Below, piece after piece: positions 35,165 to 47,822 of a stretch of 64,000 nt of DNA. This DNA is from Streptomyces actuosus (GTDB lineage: Bacteria; Actinomycetota; Actinomycetes; Streptomycetales; Streptomycetaceae), in the NCBI RefSeq assembly GCF_016921115.1, contig NZ_JAFFZS010000001.1, positions 248,001 through 312,000 of the forward strand, read 5' to 3'. Every line of letters begins with the position of its first letter. Position 1 is the first letter of the stretch. Below the pieces are notes generated by a model. That model did not search any database and was not told the DNA's origin. It saw only the letters and a program-made list of their open reading frames with translations. A program made the translations under genes and the position numbers.

Positions 35165-36919
35165 TCAGTCGTCCTGCGGAGTCTCCGGCCGTGCGGCCGC
35201 CTGCCGCACGGGGGCGTGCCACACCAGTCGGGTGCCGCCGCCGTGCGGGCTGTCCACCTCCAGGGCTCCGCCGAGCCTCCGCGCCCGCTCGACCATGTTG
35301 AGCAGGCCGCTGCGGCGGCCCTCGGGCGGGATGCCCACGCCGTCGTCGGTGACGGTGAGCCGGACCTCTGTGCCGTCGGTCTCCAGGACGACGTCGGCGC
35401 GTCCGGCGCGGGCGTGCCGGGCGACGTTGGCGAGTGCTTCCGACAGCACCGCCACGACATCACCGGCGGTCTCCTCGGGCACGTCGGTGTCGAGCAGGCC
35501 CTGCATGCGGAGACCGGGGACGAAGCCGAGCACGGGCGCGGCGTCGCCGACGGCCTGCGCCACCCGGGCCCGCAGGCCGGAGGCGGAGACGTCCTCGCGC
35601 GAGCGCAGGCCGAAGATGGTCGAGCGGATGATCTTGATGGTCTCGTCGAGGTCGCCCACCGCGCGCAGCACCCGCCGCGCCGCCTCCTCGTGCTCGATGA
35701 GCCGGCCGGCGCTCTGCAGGGTCATACCGGCCGCGAACAGCCGCTGGATGGCCAGGTCGTGCAGGTCGCGGGCGATGCGGTCGCGGTCCTGCAGAAGGAC
35801 GATCTGCTCGGCGTCCCGGCGGCGTTCGGCCAGTTCCATGGCGACGGCCGCCTGCGCGGCGAAGACCTGGAGCGGCTCCGTGTCCTCCTCGGTGAACAGC
35901 CCGTGCCCCGCCCGCCGGACCAGCAGCACCACCCCGCGCACCCGGTCGCCCGTCCCGATCGGCACCGCCACGGCCGGGCCGATTCCCCCCGGCCGCGGCG
36001 GGCTCGCCGTGACGGGCTCGTCCACACGGACGTCCGCGCTGCAGACCGGTGCGGCCCGCAGGAACGCCTCCCCCACCAGCGTTCCTTCCACGGGCAGCAC
36101 CACCCCGCGCAGGGACTCGGCCTCCGCCCCGAGGGCCAGCTCCACGGTCAGGGCGTCGGCGCCCTCCATCGGGATGGCCACCAGGGTCAGGACGGCTCCG
36201 GTGATCTCGCGGGCCCGCCGGGCGATCAGGCCCAGTACCTCGACCTGGCCGCTGCCGGACATCAGGCTGTGGGTGATCTCCGCGTTGGCCCGCAGCCACC
36301 GCTCGCGCAGCCGCGACTCCTCGTACAGGCGGGCGTTGTCGATCGCGACACCCGCCGCCACGGCGAGCGTGGACAGGACCGACTCGTCCTCCTCGTCGAA
36401 CTCCGCCCCGCCGCGCTTCTCCGTCAGGTACAGATTCCCGAACACCTGCTCGCGCACCCGGATGGGAACACCGAGGAAGCTGTTCATCGGCGGATGGTGC
36501 GGCGGGAACCCGTACGACGCCGGGTGCTGCGACAGCTTCGCCAGCCGCAACGGCTCCGGATGCCGGATCAGCTCGCCCAGGATGCCGTGCCCCTCCGGAT
36601 ACGGCCCGATCCGCGCGATCTGCTCCTCGCTCACCCCCACCGTGTGGAACGCCGACAGCCGCTTGCCGTCCGGGCCGATCACACCCAGCGCCGCGTACTC
36701 GGCGTCCACCAGCACCGCCGCCGCCTCCACGATGCCGTGCAGGGCCTGCTCCAGGTCCAGCTCACGCCCGACCGACAGCACCGCCTCCAGCAGACTGAGC
36801 ACCCGGTCCCGGGTACCGCGCGCCGCGTCGATCCGGGCCTGGAGCTCCTCCAGCAACTCGTCCAACCGCAGCTGCGGCAGAGGTACGCGGACCTCCGCCG
36901 GGTCGTCCGAGCCTGCCAT
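35165..36919 (-). CDS. Double-GAF sensor histidine kinase, DevS/DosT/OsdK-like
   Basis: The protein has 584 aa from ATG 36919 (GAGGA upstream; longer in-frame starts add basic low-complexity sequence). GAF-A is at about 60-200, GAF-B at about 220-365, HisKA_3 at about 378-445 with DRDRIARDLHDLAIQRLF (phospho-acceptor His387), and HATPase at about 480-570 (SEALANVARHARA, DDGVGIPPEGRRSGLLNMV). The GAF-A segment HPASYGFPPHHPPMNSFLGV aligns with M. tuberculosis DevS [20 protein letters not shown], whose His149 ligates haem. The equivalent here is His142, so an O2/NO/CO or redox-sensing haem is predicted. No response regulator gene is beside it. Confidence 0.93.
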   Translation of the reverse strand: MAGSDDPAEVRVPLPQLRLDELLEELQARIDAARGTRDRVLSLLEAVLSVGRELDLEQALHGIVEAAAVLVDAEYAALGVIGPDGKRLSAFHTVGVSEEQIARIGPYPEGHGILGELIRHPEPLRLAKLSQHPASYGFPPHHPPMNSFLGVPIRVREQVFGNLYLTEKRGGAEFDEEDESVLSTLAVAAGVAIDNARLYEESRLRERWLRANAEITHSLMSGSGQVEVLGLIARRAREITGAVLTLVAIPMEGADALTVELALGAEAESLRGVVLPVEGTLVGEAFLRAAPVCSADVRVDEPVTASPPRPGGIGPAVAVPIGTGDRVRGVVLLVRRAGHGLFTEEDTEPLQVFAAQAAVAMELAERRRDAEQIVLLQDRDRIARDLHDLAIQRLFAAGMTLQSAGRLIEHEEAARRVLRAVGDLDETIKIIRSTIFGLRSREDVSASGLRARVAQAVGDAAPVLGFVPGLRMQGLLDTDVPEETAGDVVAVLSEALANVARHARAGRADVVLETDGTEVRLTVTDDGVGIPPEGRRSGLLNMVERARRLGGALEVDSPHGGGTRLVWHAPVRQAAARPETPQDD

Positions 36920-37034
36920 CGCTCGTCCTCCAGCCACACGTGGGCGCCGGCCATCGCTTTCCCTGCCACGGTAACGGCACGGCAGGCAGCACGACACGCG
37001 ACAGCGCCGGGCCAGCCCGGCCGGCCTTCGGCGC

Positions 37035-37048
37035 GGGCCCTTCGGCCC
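37035..37048. promoter_or_regulatory. Palindromic box GGGCC-CTTC-GGCCC between kinase and acsA
   Basis: Both arms are perfect. It lies 59 bp upstream of the acsA start and 116 bp upstream of the kinase start. It is the reverse complement in its centre of the GAAG box before hyhB. It may couple the kinase gene to its own output. Confidence 0.58.
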
Positions 37049-37106
37049 AGTGCGCGCCCCGTCCCGGGAGCGGACCGTGGGAACAGGCCGGCGAAAGGGG
37101 ACGGAC

Positions 37107-38905
<1,799 letters not shown>

Positions 38906-38909
<4 letters not shown>

Positions 38910-39946
38910 GCACGACCCGCACCCCGCGCGCGAGCGCGTCCCGGTCACGGTCCCGGTCGCGGCCGGACCGGCAAGCGGCGCACCGGCGGGACCTGCTGCA
39001 CGGCATGCTGCGCGTCCGCCGGTTCGAGGAACGCTGCGTGGAGTTGTACAGCGAGGCGCGCATCCGCGGCTTCATGCACCTGTGCATCGGGGAGGAGGCG
39101 GTGGCCGTCGGCGTCACTGAGGCGTTGACCGCGGACGACGCCGTCGTGTCGACGTACCGCGAACACGGCCACGCGCTCGCCCGGGGCGTTCCGGCCGACG
39201 CGGTCATGGCGGAGATGTTCGGCAAGGTGACCGGGTGCAGTCGCGGGCGCGGCGGCTCCATGCACCTGTTCGACGCGGGCCGCCGCTTCTACGGGGGCAA
39301 CGCCATCGTCGGCGGCGGTCTGCCGCTCGCCGCCGGTCTGGCCCTCGCGGACCGCATGACCGGCCGCCCGCGCGTCACCTGCTGCTTCTTCGGCGACGGC
39401 GCGTTCGCCGAGGGCGAGTTCCACGAGACCGCGAACCTGGCCGCCCTGTGGGGGCTTCCGGTGCTGTTCGTGTGCGAGAACAACCTGTACGCGATGGGCA
39501 CCGCGTTGTCCCGCCACCAGGCGCAGACCGATCTGGCGCTGCGGGCCGCCGCGTACGGCATGGTGTCCTGGGCGGTGGACGGCATGGACGCGGCGGCCGT
39601 CGAGGACGCGGCCCGCCGGGCCGTCGAGGGGGTGCGTGCCGGGAGCGGTCCGCACTTCCTGGAGATGCGGACCTACCGCTTCCGTGCCCACTCCATGTAC
39701 GACTCCGACCGCTACCGCGACAAGGCCGAGATCGAGCGCTGGCGGGAACGCGACCCCGTCGAGCTGCTCGCCCGGCTGATGCGGGAGCGGGGGGAACTGC
39801 CCGACGAGACGCTCACGGGCCTGGAGGACGAGGTCCGCGCGGAGATCGACGACGCCGTCCGGGCCGCCGAGCAGGCACCGGAGGAGCCCGTCGAGGATCT
39901 GCTGACCTACGTCACCAGCCCGCCGGCGGAGGTGAACCGGCCATGA
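38906..39946 (+). CDS. pdhA: 2-oxoacid dehydrogenase E1 alpha subunit (pyruvate or acetoin type)
   Basis: The protein has 346 aa with a Ser/Arg-rich start (about 1-25). The thiamine-diphosphate motif runs from [12 protein letters not shown] (about 163) to VCENN (193). The phosphorylation-loop region is [19 protein letters not shown]. The [10 protein letters not shown] motif is typical of PdhA and AcoA. It decarboxylates its 2-oxo acid (or acetoin) and reductively acylates the E2 lipoyl arm. Pyruvate is the likely substrate given acsA and ppdK nearby, but acetoin cannot be excluded. Confidence 0.92.
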
Positions 39947-40980
39947 CCGCGACGAAGACGCCGCACGCCGATCCCGCCGAGCGGAAGACGACCTACCGGG
40001 AGGCGCTGCGCGAGGCCCTCAGGGACGCGCTGCGCGCCGACGACCGGGTGTTCCTGATGGGCGAGGACGTCGGCCGCTACGGCGGCTGCTTCGGCGTCAG
40101 CCTCGGTCTGCTGGAGGAGTTCGGCCCGGACCGGATCCGTGACACGCCGTTGTCGGAGTCCGCGTTCGTGGGCGCGGGCATCGGTGCGGCCCTGGGGGGC
40201 CTGCGGCCGATCGTGGAGATCATGACCGTGAACTTCAGCCTGCTCGCCCTGGACCAGATCCTGAACAACGCGGCGACGCTGCTGCACATGTCGGGCGGGC
40301 AGCTCCCGGTCCCGATCGTCATCCGGATGACCACGGGCGCCGGCCGGCAGCTCGGCGCCCAGCACTCGCACAGTCTGGAGGGCTGGTACGCGCACATCCC
40401 GGGCCTGCGGGTACTGGCCCCGGCGACCATCGCCGACGCCCGCCACCTGCTGGCGCCCGCGCTCGCCGATCCCGACCCCGTGCTGATCTTCGAGCACGGC
40501 GGGCTGTACAACACCTCCGGCGATCTGCCGGCCGACGCGGGCCCCGTCGGCCTCGGGCAGGCGGCGGTGCGCAGGCCCGGCACGGACGTCTCCCTGATCA
40601 CGTACGGCGGTTCGCTGCCGAAGGCACTGACCGCCGCCGACGAGCTGGCCGGCGGCGGCATCAGCGCCGAGGTGGTGGACCTGCGCAGCCTGCGGCCCCT
40701 GGACGACGCGACGATCAGCGATTCGGTGGCGCGCACGCACCACGCCGTCGTCGTGGACGAGGCCTGGCGCAGCGGCAGCCTGTCCGCCGAGATCTCCGCC
40801 CGCCTCACCGAGCACAACTTCTACGACCTGGACGCCCCCGTCGAGCGGGTGTGCAGTGCGGAGGTGCCCATGCCCTACGCGCGCAGGCTGGAGGAGGCGG
40901 CGCTGCCGCAGCCCGGCACCATCGTCGCCGCGGCCCGGCGCGCGGTCGGCGACGCACCCGACGACGGGAGGGCGGACTGA
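39943..40980 (+). CDS. pdhB: 2-oxoacid dehydrogenase E1 beta subunit
   Basis: The protein has 345 aa; start overlaps the E1alpha stop. Landmarks are the N-terminal pyrimidine-binding domain ([55 protein letters not shown]), [18 protein letters not shown], and the C-terminal transketolase-C domain ([23 protein letters not shown]). It forms the alpha2beta2 E1 with PdhA. Only one base separates its stop from the E2 start. Confidence 0.93.
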   Translation: MTATKTPHADPAERKTTYREALREALRDALRADDRVFLMGEDVGRYGGCFGVSLGLLEEFGPDRIRDTPLSESAFVGAGIGAALGGLRPIVEIMTVNFSLLALDQILNNAATLLHMSGGQLPVPIVIRMTTGAGRQLGAQHSHSLEGWYAHIPGLRVLAPATIADARHLLAPALADPDPVLIFEHGGLYNTSGDLPADAGPVGLGQAAVRRPGTDVSLITYGGSLPKALTAADELAGGGISAEVVDLRSLRPLDDATISDSVARTHHAVVVDEAWRSGSLSAEISARLTEHNFYDLDAPVERVCSAEVPMPYARRLEEAALPQPGTIVAAARRAVGDAPDDGRAD

Positions 40981-40981
40981 G

Positions 40982-42592
40982 ATGGCCGAGTTCACCATGC
41001 CCTCGCTCGGCGCCGACATGGACGAAGGGGTGCTGCAGGAATGGCTGGTGGCCCCCGGCGACCGGGTCGGCAAGGGCGACGCGGTCGCCGTGGTGGAGAC
41101 CGACAAGGCGGCCATCGAGGTCGAGTGCTTCACCTCGGGCACCGTGGGGCGGCTGCTCGTCGAGCCCGGCACGCGGGTACCCGTGGGGACGCCGCTGGCG
41201 CTGATCGACACCGCGCAGGCGCCGGCGGCGCAGGCCGCCGAGAAACCCACGGCCGAGGCGCGGGCGCCGGGTGCCCGGACGACGCGCACGCGCGGTACCG
41301 GTGGCGCGGGGGCCGCCCGGAAGGGCCGTGCGGAGACACCCGCGGGCCGGGCCGCCGTCCACGCGCGCGTCCGCGCGCCGAAGGCCGCGGCCGTGCCGGA
41401 GGGGCTGCCCGCGCCGGAGCCCACCGAAAAGGCAGCGCCACCGCCCCCGTCGGCCCCACCGAGCCCGCCGCCCGCGCCGGCTCCGCCCAGCCCACCGTCC
41501 GCCGCCGGGGAGCCGGCCGCCGCCGTCGGTCCGCTGGTGCGCCACCTGGCGGACGGGTTGGGCGTCGACCTGGGATCCGTGCACGGCAGCGGGCCCGGCG
41601 GTCGGGTCACCCGCGCCGATGTCGCGCAGGCCGCCCGTCCGGCCCCGGCGCGGCGGCGCGTCACGCCGTACGCTCGTCGTCTCGCCCGTGATCTCGGTGT
41701 GGACCTGGAGGGCGTGCACGGCACCGGTGACGGCGGTGCCGTGCGGGCCGCCGACGTGCGCGCCGCCGCGCGGGCCGCGCAGGCCGCACCGGAGCGCTCC
41801 CGTCCCGCGGTGCCGGTCCGCGCGCGGGACGGCGGGCATGTCCCCGCAGCCGAGGCCGCAGCCGTGTCCGGCGAGGGCGCGCGAGACGACGGCCGGCAGC
41901 GCGAGGACGCGATGCGCCGTGCCATCGGTGAGTTGATGAGCCGTTCCAAGCGGGAGATCCCGCACTACTACCTGTCCACGGTCATCGACCTGGCGCCGGC
42001 CCAGGAGTGGATGCACCGGCGCAACCGGGGACGGCCGCCCTCCGCACGGCTCGTGACGGCGGCCCTGCTGCTGAAGGCCGCGGCCCTGGCGGCGCGCGAG
42101 GTGCCGCAGCTCAACGGTCACTGGCAGGACGGCGCATTCACGCCGGGCACCGGGGTGCACCTGGGTGTGGCGGTGTCGCTGCGCGGCGGAGGGCTGCTCA
42201 CGCCGGTGATCCACGACGCCGACACGCTGACGCCGGAGGACCTGATGGCCACCCTGAAGGACCTGGTCCGGCGGGCTCGCCAGGGCCGGTTGCGTGGCAG
42301 TGAGCTGTCCGGGGCGACCCTGACCGTCACCAGCCTGGGCGAGCAGGGGGTGGAGGCCGTGTTCGGTGTCATCCACCCGCCGCAGGTGGCCCTGGTGGGC
42401 TTCGGCGCGGTCGTGGAGCGCCCGTGGGCCGTGGGCGGGCTGCTCGGTGTGCACCCGGTGGTGACGGCCACCCTGTCGGGCGACCACCGCGCCACCGACG
42501 GCGCGATCGGGGCGCGCTACCTCACGGCGGTCGACCGGCTGCTGCACGAACCCGGGGACATGCCCGGGTCGACGATCGAGGAACGCGAGTGA
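40982..42592 (+). CDS. pdhC: Dihydrolipoamide acyltransferase (E2) with two subunit-binding domains
   Basis: The protein has 536 aa. One lipoyl domain (1-75, lipoyl-Lys42 in ETDKAAIEVE) is followed by a long Ala/Pro-rich linker. Two consecutive peripheral-subunit-binding domains follow (about 180-215, RHLADGLGVDLGSVHGSGPG, and about 225-260, RRLARDLGVDLEGVHGTGDG). The catalytic domain (about 310-536) carries SGDHRATDGAIGARYL with the active-site His/Asp. Most E2 proteins have a single subunit-binding domain. No E3 (dihydrolipoamide dehydrogenase) gene lies nearby, so it must borrow the housekeeping E3. Confidence 0.92.
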   Translation: MAEFTMPSLGADMDEGVLQEWLVAPGDRVGKGDAVAVVETDKAAIEVECFTSGTVGRLLVEPGTRVPVGTPLALIDTAQAPAAQAAEKPTAEARAPGARTTRTRGTGGAGAARKGRAETPAGRAAVHARVRAPKAAAVPEGLPAPEPTEKAAPPPPSAPPSPPPAPAPPSPPSAAGEPAAAVGPLVRHLADGLGVDLGSVHGSGPGGRVTRADVAQAARPAPARRRVTPYARRLARDLGVDLEGVHGTGDGGAVRAADVRAAARAAQAAPERSRPAVPVRARDGGHVPAAEAAAVSGEGARDDGRQREDAMRRAIGELMSRSKREIPHYYLSTVIDLAPAQEWMHRRNRGRPPSARLVTAALLLKAAALAAREVPQLNGHWQDGAFTPGTGVHLGVAVSLRGGGLLTPVIHDADTLTPEDLMATLKDLVRRARQGRLRGSELSGATLTVTSLGEQGVEAVFGVIHPPQVALVGFGAVVERPWAVGGLLGVHPVVTATLSGDHRATDGAIGARYLTAVDRLLHEPGDMPGSTIEERE

Positions 42593-42626
42593 GCGACGAG
42601 GAAGTGCCCGAGGAAATGGAGGAGCC

Positions 42627-42911
42627 ATGAGTGGGACGAGGTCCTTGGACAGCGCCGAGGCGCTGACCGTCGTCCGGGAGTCCATCACCGCGGTCGTCCC
42701 GGACGCCGACTTCACGCGGGTGCGCCCGCACGACAGGTTCCGCGACGTGCTGGAACTCGACTCGCTGGACTTCCTGAGCCTGGTGGAGATCCTCTCCGAG
42801 CAGGCGGGCGTACCGATCGACGAGGACGACTATCCGCGGCTGACCACCCTCGCCGACTCGGTGGAGTTCCTGGTGGAACGGACGAAGCAGTACGAACAGA
42901 GCCGCCGGTAG
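42627..42911 (+). CDS. Acyl carrier protein
   Basis: The protein has 94 aa; GGAGGAG upstream. The phosphopantetheine site is LELDSLDFLSLVE with Ser46, preceded by a typical ACP helix I and followed by helix III (LTTLADSVEFLVERTKQYEQ). It starts 34 bp after the E2 gene and ends the operon. No ketosynthase, acyltransferase or fatty-acid gene is adjacent. An ACP next to acsA and 2-oxoacid dehydrogenase genes suggests an acyl unit is moved to a thioester carrier, but the partner is unknown. Confidence 0.88.
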   Translation: MSGTRSLDSAEALTVVRESITAVVPDADFTRVRPHDRFRDVLELDSLDFLSLVEILSEQAGVPIDEDDYPRLTTLADSVEFLVERTKQYEQSRR

Positions 42912-43240
42912 CCGTGGCGGTGCGTTTCGCGGGCAGGGCCGCGCGCCGGGGGACGGGGAAGCGCGGCCGGGGGACGGGGAAGCGCGGCGGAACGGGCGGC
43001 GGCCGTCACGGGCGCGGGCGGAGAGGGAAGGGCCGGCGCGGGAGGCGACCGGGGCGGGTGGGCCGAGAGCGGGGAAGGGCGCGGAGGCGCGGGAGGCAGT
43101 GGTGCCGCGGGCACGGGCAGGGCGGCGCCCGGACACGCGGGTCGCCCGCCCCGCCGACGAGCGGAGCGGGCGATCGTGGGCCCGGCCCGGAAGGTTCCGT
43201 CCCGGCCGTCCCGGGTCCCGGCCCGGCACGCGCCCGCGGG
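42912..43240. repeat. Non-coding gap with a 21-bp tandem duplication
   Basis: A 21-bp unit beginning CCGGGGGACGGGGAAGCG is perfectly repeated at 42946-42966 and 42967-42987. The rest is very G-rich on the plus strand and gives only arginine/glycine-rich open frames that I reject as genes. It separates the ACP gene from the convergent CBS-BON gene. No clear hairpin terminator was seen. Confidence 0.65.
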
Positions 43241-44104
43241 TCACACCGCGGTCAACCGGTCCTCCACCCCGGTCACGTCCGGAATGTCGGCCACGGCCCG
43301 CGTCAACCGCGGGATCAGTGCCTCGTCCAGCGAGCCGGTGAGCGTGACGGTGCCGTTGCGGACACCGACGGTCACCCGCGCGGGGTCGATGAGCAGTTCG
43401 TCGCGCAGGACGCGCGAGCGGATCTCCGCCCGGATCGCCGCGTCGTCGCGGACGAGCGCCTGGAGCAGCTCGTTGCGGCTGACGACCCCGGCCAGCCGGC
43501 CCTTGTGGTCGACCACGAACACCTGCCTGACCCGGCGGCGGGCGGCCATGCGCGCCGCGTCGACCACGCCGGTCCAGGGGTGGACGGTGAGGGGCGGTGT
43601 GGTCATCAGGGACGCGGCCGTCGTGCCCTCCGCGCCGGGGTGCTGCCGCCGGCCGAGCAGCCTGCCGAACAGGCCGGGCTCCTCCTCGGGGCCCGCGAGG
43701 GATGCGACCCGGGCGAGGAGATCGGACTCGGCGACGACACCGACGACGCGCCGGTCGTCGTCGACCACCGGCACGGCGCCGGTCCTGCGGCGGGCCAGCA
43801 TCCGGGCGATGTCCGGCAGCGGAGTGTCCGCGGTCACCGTGACCACCGAGCGCCGCATCAGATGGTCGACCTGGAGTGCCGTGCCCGTCCGCGCCCCTTC
43901 GGCGGCGCGACGCGCCGCGCCGGCACCGGGCTGCCCGGCGGGCGTCGGTGTCGCGGTGTCCGCCGTGTGCGACGCCATCGCCTGGAGGTAGCGCACCATC
44001 AGCTCCTGGCGGAACTCGTCGGCCGGTCCCGGCGTGAAGGAGGGAAGCGCCCGGCGGGCCTCGACCGCCGCCGTGCCCCGTTCCCGTGTGTCTCGGTCGT
44101 CCAT
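43241..44104 (-). CDS. CBS-pair protein with BON domain and N-terminal extension (copy 6)
   Basis: The protein has 287 aa; GGGAGG before the ATG at 44104. An N-terminal segment (1-80) contains DEFRQELMVRYLQAMASH, like copy 4. CBS 1 is at about 82-135 (LMRRSVVTVTADTPLPDIA to VVGVVAESDLL), CBS 2 at about 160-215 (LMTTPPLTVHPWTGVVDAA to GVVSRNELL), BON at about 230-287 (VTVGVRNGTVTLTGSLD). It is divergent from the V-ATPase operon and shares its boxed promoter region, suggesting it is switched on together with the ATPase. Confidence 0.87.
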   Translation of the reverse strand: MDDRDTRERGTAAVEARRALPSFTPGPADEFRQELMVRYLQAMASHTADTATPTPAGQPGAGAARRAAEGARTGTALQVDHLMRRSVVTVTADTPLPDIARMLARRRTGAVPVVDDDRRVVGVVAESDLLARVASLAGPEEEPGLFGRLLGRRQHPGAEGTTAASLMTTPPLTVHPWTGVVDAARMAARRRVRQVFVVDHKGRLAGVVSRNELLQALVRDDAAIRAEIRSRVLRDELLIDPARVTVGVRNGTVTLTGSLDEALIPRLTRAVADIPDVTGVEDRLTAV

Positions 44105-44173
44105 GGCAGCCTCCCTCGAAGCGGGCCGCTCCGGGCCCACCTCCACCATGGCGCCGCCCCGGGGACGCGGACA

Positions 44174-44187
44174 GGGCCGCCCGGCCC
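44174..44187. promoter_or_regulatory. V-ATPase/CBS divergent promoter box 1: GGGCC-GCCC-GGCCC
   Basis: Both arms are perfect. It lies 70 bp upstream of the CBS gene (minus) and 95 bp upstream of the V-ATPase operon (plus). It is paired with box 2 exactly 21 bp away. Confidence 0.6.
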
Positions 44188-44194
44188 CGCCGCC

Positions 44195-44208
44195 AGGTCG
44201 ACCGGCCC
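44195..44208. promoter_or_regulatory. V-ATPase/CBS divergent promoter box 2: AGGTC-GACC-GGCCC
   Basis: A degenerate left arm and perfect right arm, starting 21 bp after box 1, the same spacing as the hsp20 tandem pair. It ends 74 bp before the first V-ATPase start. Confidence 0.5.
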
Positions 44209-44281
44209 TTACCCGCTGCTCGGCGCCCTCCGTACGGTGAGAGGACGCCACCGCGGACACGTCGTCGCGCCGGGAGGTCCC

Positions 44282-45106
44282 ATGCCTCGGTTCCGCGAGT
44301 TCCTCTCCCGCTTCCGGCCGGCCGGCTCGCCCGGCGCAGCCGTCGCGGGAGCCGTTCCCGCCGACCGGTCCGCCGAGCTCGCCGCGGAACTGCAGCCGGT
44401 GCTCGCCACGCTGGACGACGCCGTGCGGGAGGCGGCGGACCTCCGCGAGACGGCGGCCCGCGAGGCCACCGCGCGGACCCGGGCCGCCGCGGAGGAGGCG
44501 GACCGCATGGTGCGCACCGCACGGGCACGGGCTCCCCGGGTCCGGGAGGAGACCGCGGCCCGCCTCGCCCGGGCAGCGGAGGAGGAGACCCTGCGGGCGG
44601 AAGCCGCCGCCCGGACGGCCGTGCGGGAGCTGCGCGAGCGGGCCCGCGAGCGGACCCCCGACCTGGCGGCCCGGCTGGTGGCGCGGGTGGCCGGCGATCC
44701 GGCCGGTGACCGGACACCGCCCCCGAGCACCCCGGTGGACGCGCCGACCGACACGCCGCCCCACCCGGCGGACGGTCCGCCGGGCGACACGCCTCCCCAC
44801 CCGGCCGACGGCCCACCGGCCGGCACGGCACACGACGCGCACGACGAGGTGGGGGACGTGGGCGGCGCCCGGGCGGCGGACGCACCGGGCGTCCCGCCGG
44901 CCGGCCATCGGGCGGACCCGGCGAGCGGCGCCCCGACAGATGCGGCCGGCTCGCCTCCGGACACACCTTCGGACCCGCCGCCGGACACGGCGGCCGACCC
45001 GCCGCCGGACCCGCCGTCGGACCCCGCCGCCGACCCGCCCGGCCACGGGTCGGCCGGGTCCCCGTCCCGGGAGGCGCCGTGGGCGCACGATGGGCCGCCG
45101 GAGTGA
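44282..45106 (+). CDS. V/A-type ATPase peripheral-stalk subunit (G/H-like) with long Pro-rich tail
   Basis: The protein has 274 aa; GGGAGG upstream of the ATG. Residues about 30-135 form a continuous Ala/Arg/Glu-rich coiled coil (LDDAVREAADLRETAARE, then RTAVRELRERARERTPDLAA), as in AtpH/NtpF stalk subunits. From about 140 to the end it is disordered and rich in Pro, Asp and Ala, with near-repeats such as PPHPADGPPGDT and PPHPADGPPAGT. Usual family members are only about 100 aa, so the tail is a lineage-specific addition. It is the first gene of the operon; identity rests on position and coiled coil. Confidence 0.7.
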   Translation: MPRFREFLSRFRPAGSPGAAVAGAVPADRSAELAAELQPVLATLDDAVREAADLRETAAREATARTRAAAEEADRMVRTARARAPRVREETAARLARAAEEETLRAEAAARTAVRELRERARERTPDLAARLVARVAGDPAGDRTPPPSTPVDAPTDTPPHPADGPPGDTPPHPADGPPAGTAHDAHDEVGDVGGARAADAPGVPPAGHRADPASGAPTDAAGSPPDTPSDPPPDTAADPPPDPPSDPAADPPGHGSAGSPSREAPWAHDGPPE

Positions 45107-45988
45107 CCCGGGCCAGGGCGATGGCGGCCGGGCGGGCCGGGGCCGAGGCAGCGCGGCGGATGGCTGACGGCCCGGCCCTGGCGGACTCCCTGCGCGCCCT
45201 GGCCGGCACCCCCTACCGTCGGGATCTGGACGTGCGGGCGGAGGCCGGCGAGGCCGCGCGGGCGGTCACCGCGTCCCTGGTGTGGCAGCTGCGGGTACTC
45301 GCCGGCTGGCAGCCCCGTCCCGGTGCCGCCGCCGTACGCCTGCTGGCCTCCCGGTTCGAGATCGACAACACCCGGGACCATCTGCGGACGCTGGACGGAA
45401 CGCCGCAGCCGCCGCCGCTCCGGCTCGGAGCACTGTCGACGGCCTGGCCGCGGCTGTCCCGGACGACGTCCGCGGCGCAGGTGCGGGGCGTACTGGCGTC
45501 CTCCGTGTGGGGGGACCCCGGCGGCGAGAGCCCGGCGGCGCTCCTGACCGGGATGCGGCTGTCGGCTGCCGCGCGCACCGCGGCGAACGTACCGCCGGCC
45601 GCCCGCTGGGCGGCGGGTGAGGCGGCCCTGCTGACGGCGCGGGAGGTCTTCGTGAGCGGGGGCGTGCTGACCGCGGCGGCCTCCGCGCACGCCTCCCGGC
45701 TGCTGGGCCGCGCCGCGGTGCGCGCCGCGGACTTCGACGGCTTCCGCGGCCGGCTGCCGTCGGCGGCCCGCTGGGCGCTGGCGTCCGTCGACCGGCCCGA
45801 GGACCTGTGGCGGGCCGAGGCCCGCTGGTGGACGGAGGTCGAGCGGGACGGGCTGCGGCTGCTGCACGGGGCCGGCCTGGACCCGTCACCGGTGGTGGGA
45901 GCCACTGCCGTGCTGAGCGCCGACGCCTGGCGGGTGCGCGCCGCTCTGGAGTGCGCCGCACACGGCGGCCGGGCGCGGGAGGCGTTCG

Positions 45989-46005
<17 letters not shown>
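45079..46005 (+). CDS. atpC: V/A-type ATPase subunit C (AC39/d-like, central-stalk socket)
   Basis: The protein has 308 aa; GTG 45079 has GGGAGG just upstream and overlaps the previous gene by 28 bp (a later GTG at 45103 is possible). It is all-helical and alanine-rich with the V-ATPase C/AC39 flavour: YRRDLDVRAEAGEAARAV, FEIDNTRDHLRTL, DRPEDLWRAEARWWTEVERD and an end pattern with VRAALECAAHG. Subunit C connects the rotor ring to the central shaft. Similarity is weak in the middle; the position directly before subunit I supports the call. Confidence 0.75.
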
Positions 46006-47820
<1,815 letters not shown>

Positions 47821-47822
47821 CC

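Noticed and set aside
42914..44281. Plus-strand frame continuing from after the ACP gene into the V-ATPase stalk gene
   Set aside because: Its first part is arginine/glycine-rich repeat sequence and it overlaps the confident minus-strand CBS-BON gene. The real start of the stalk gene is the ATG at 44282.
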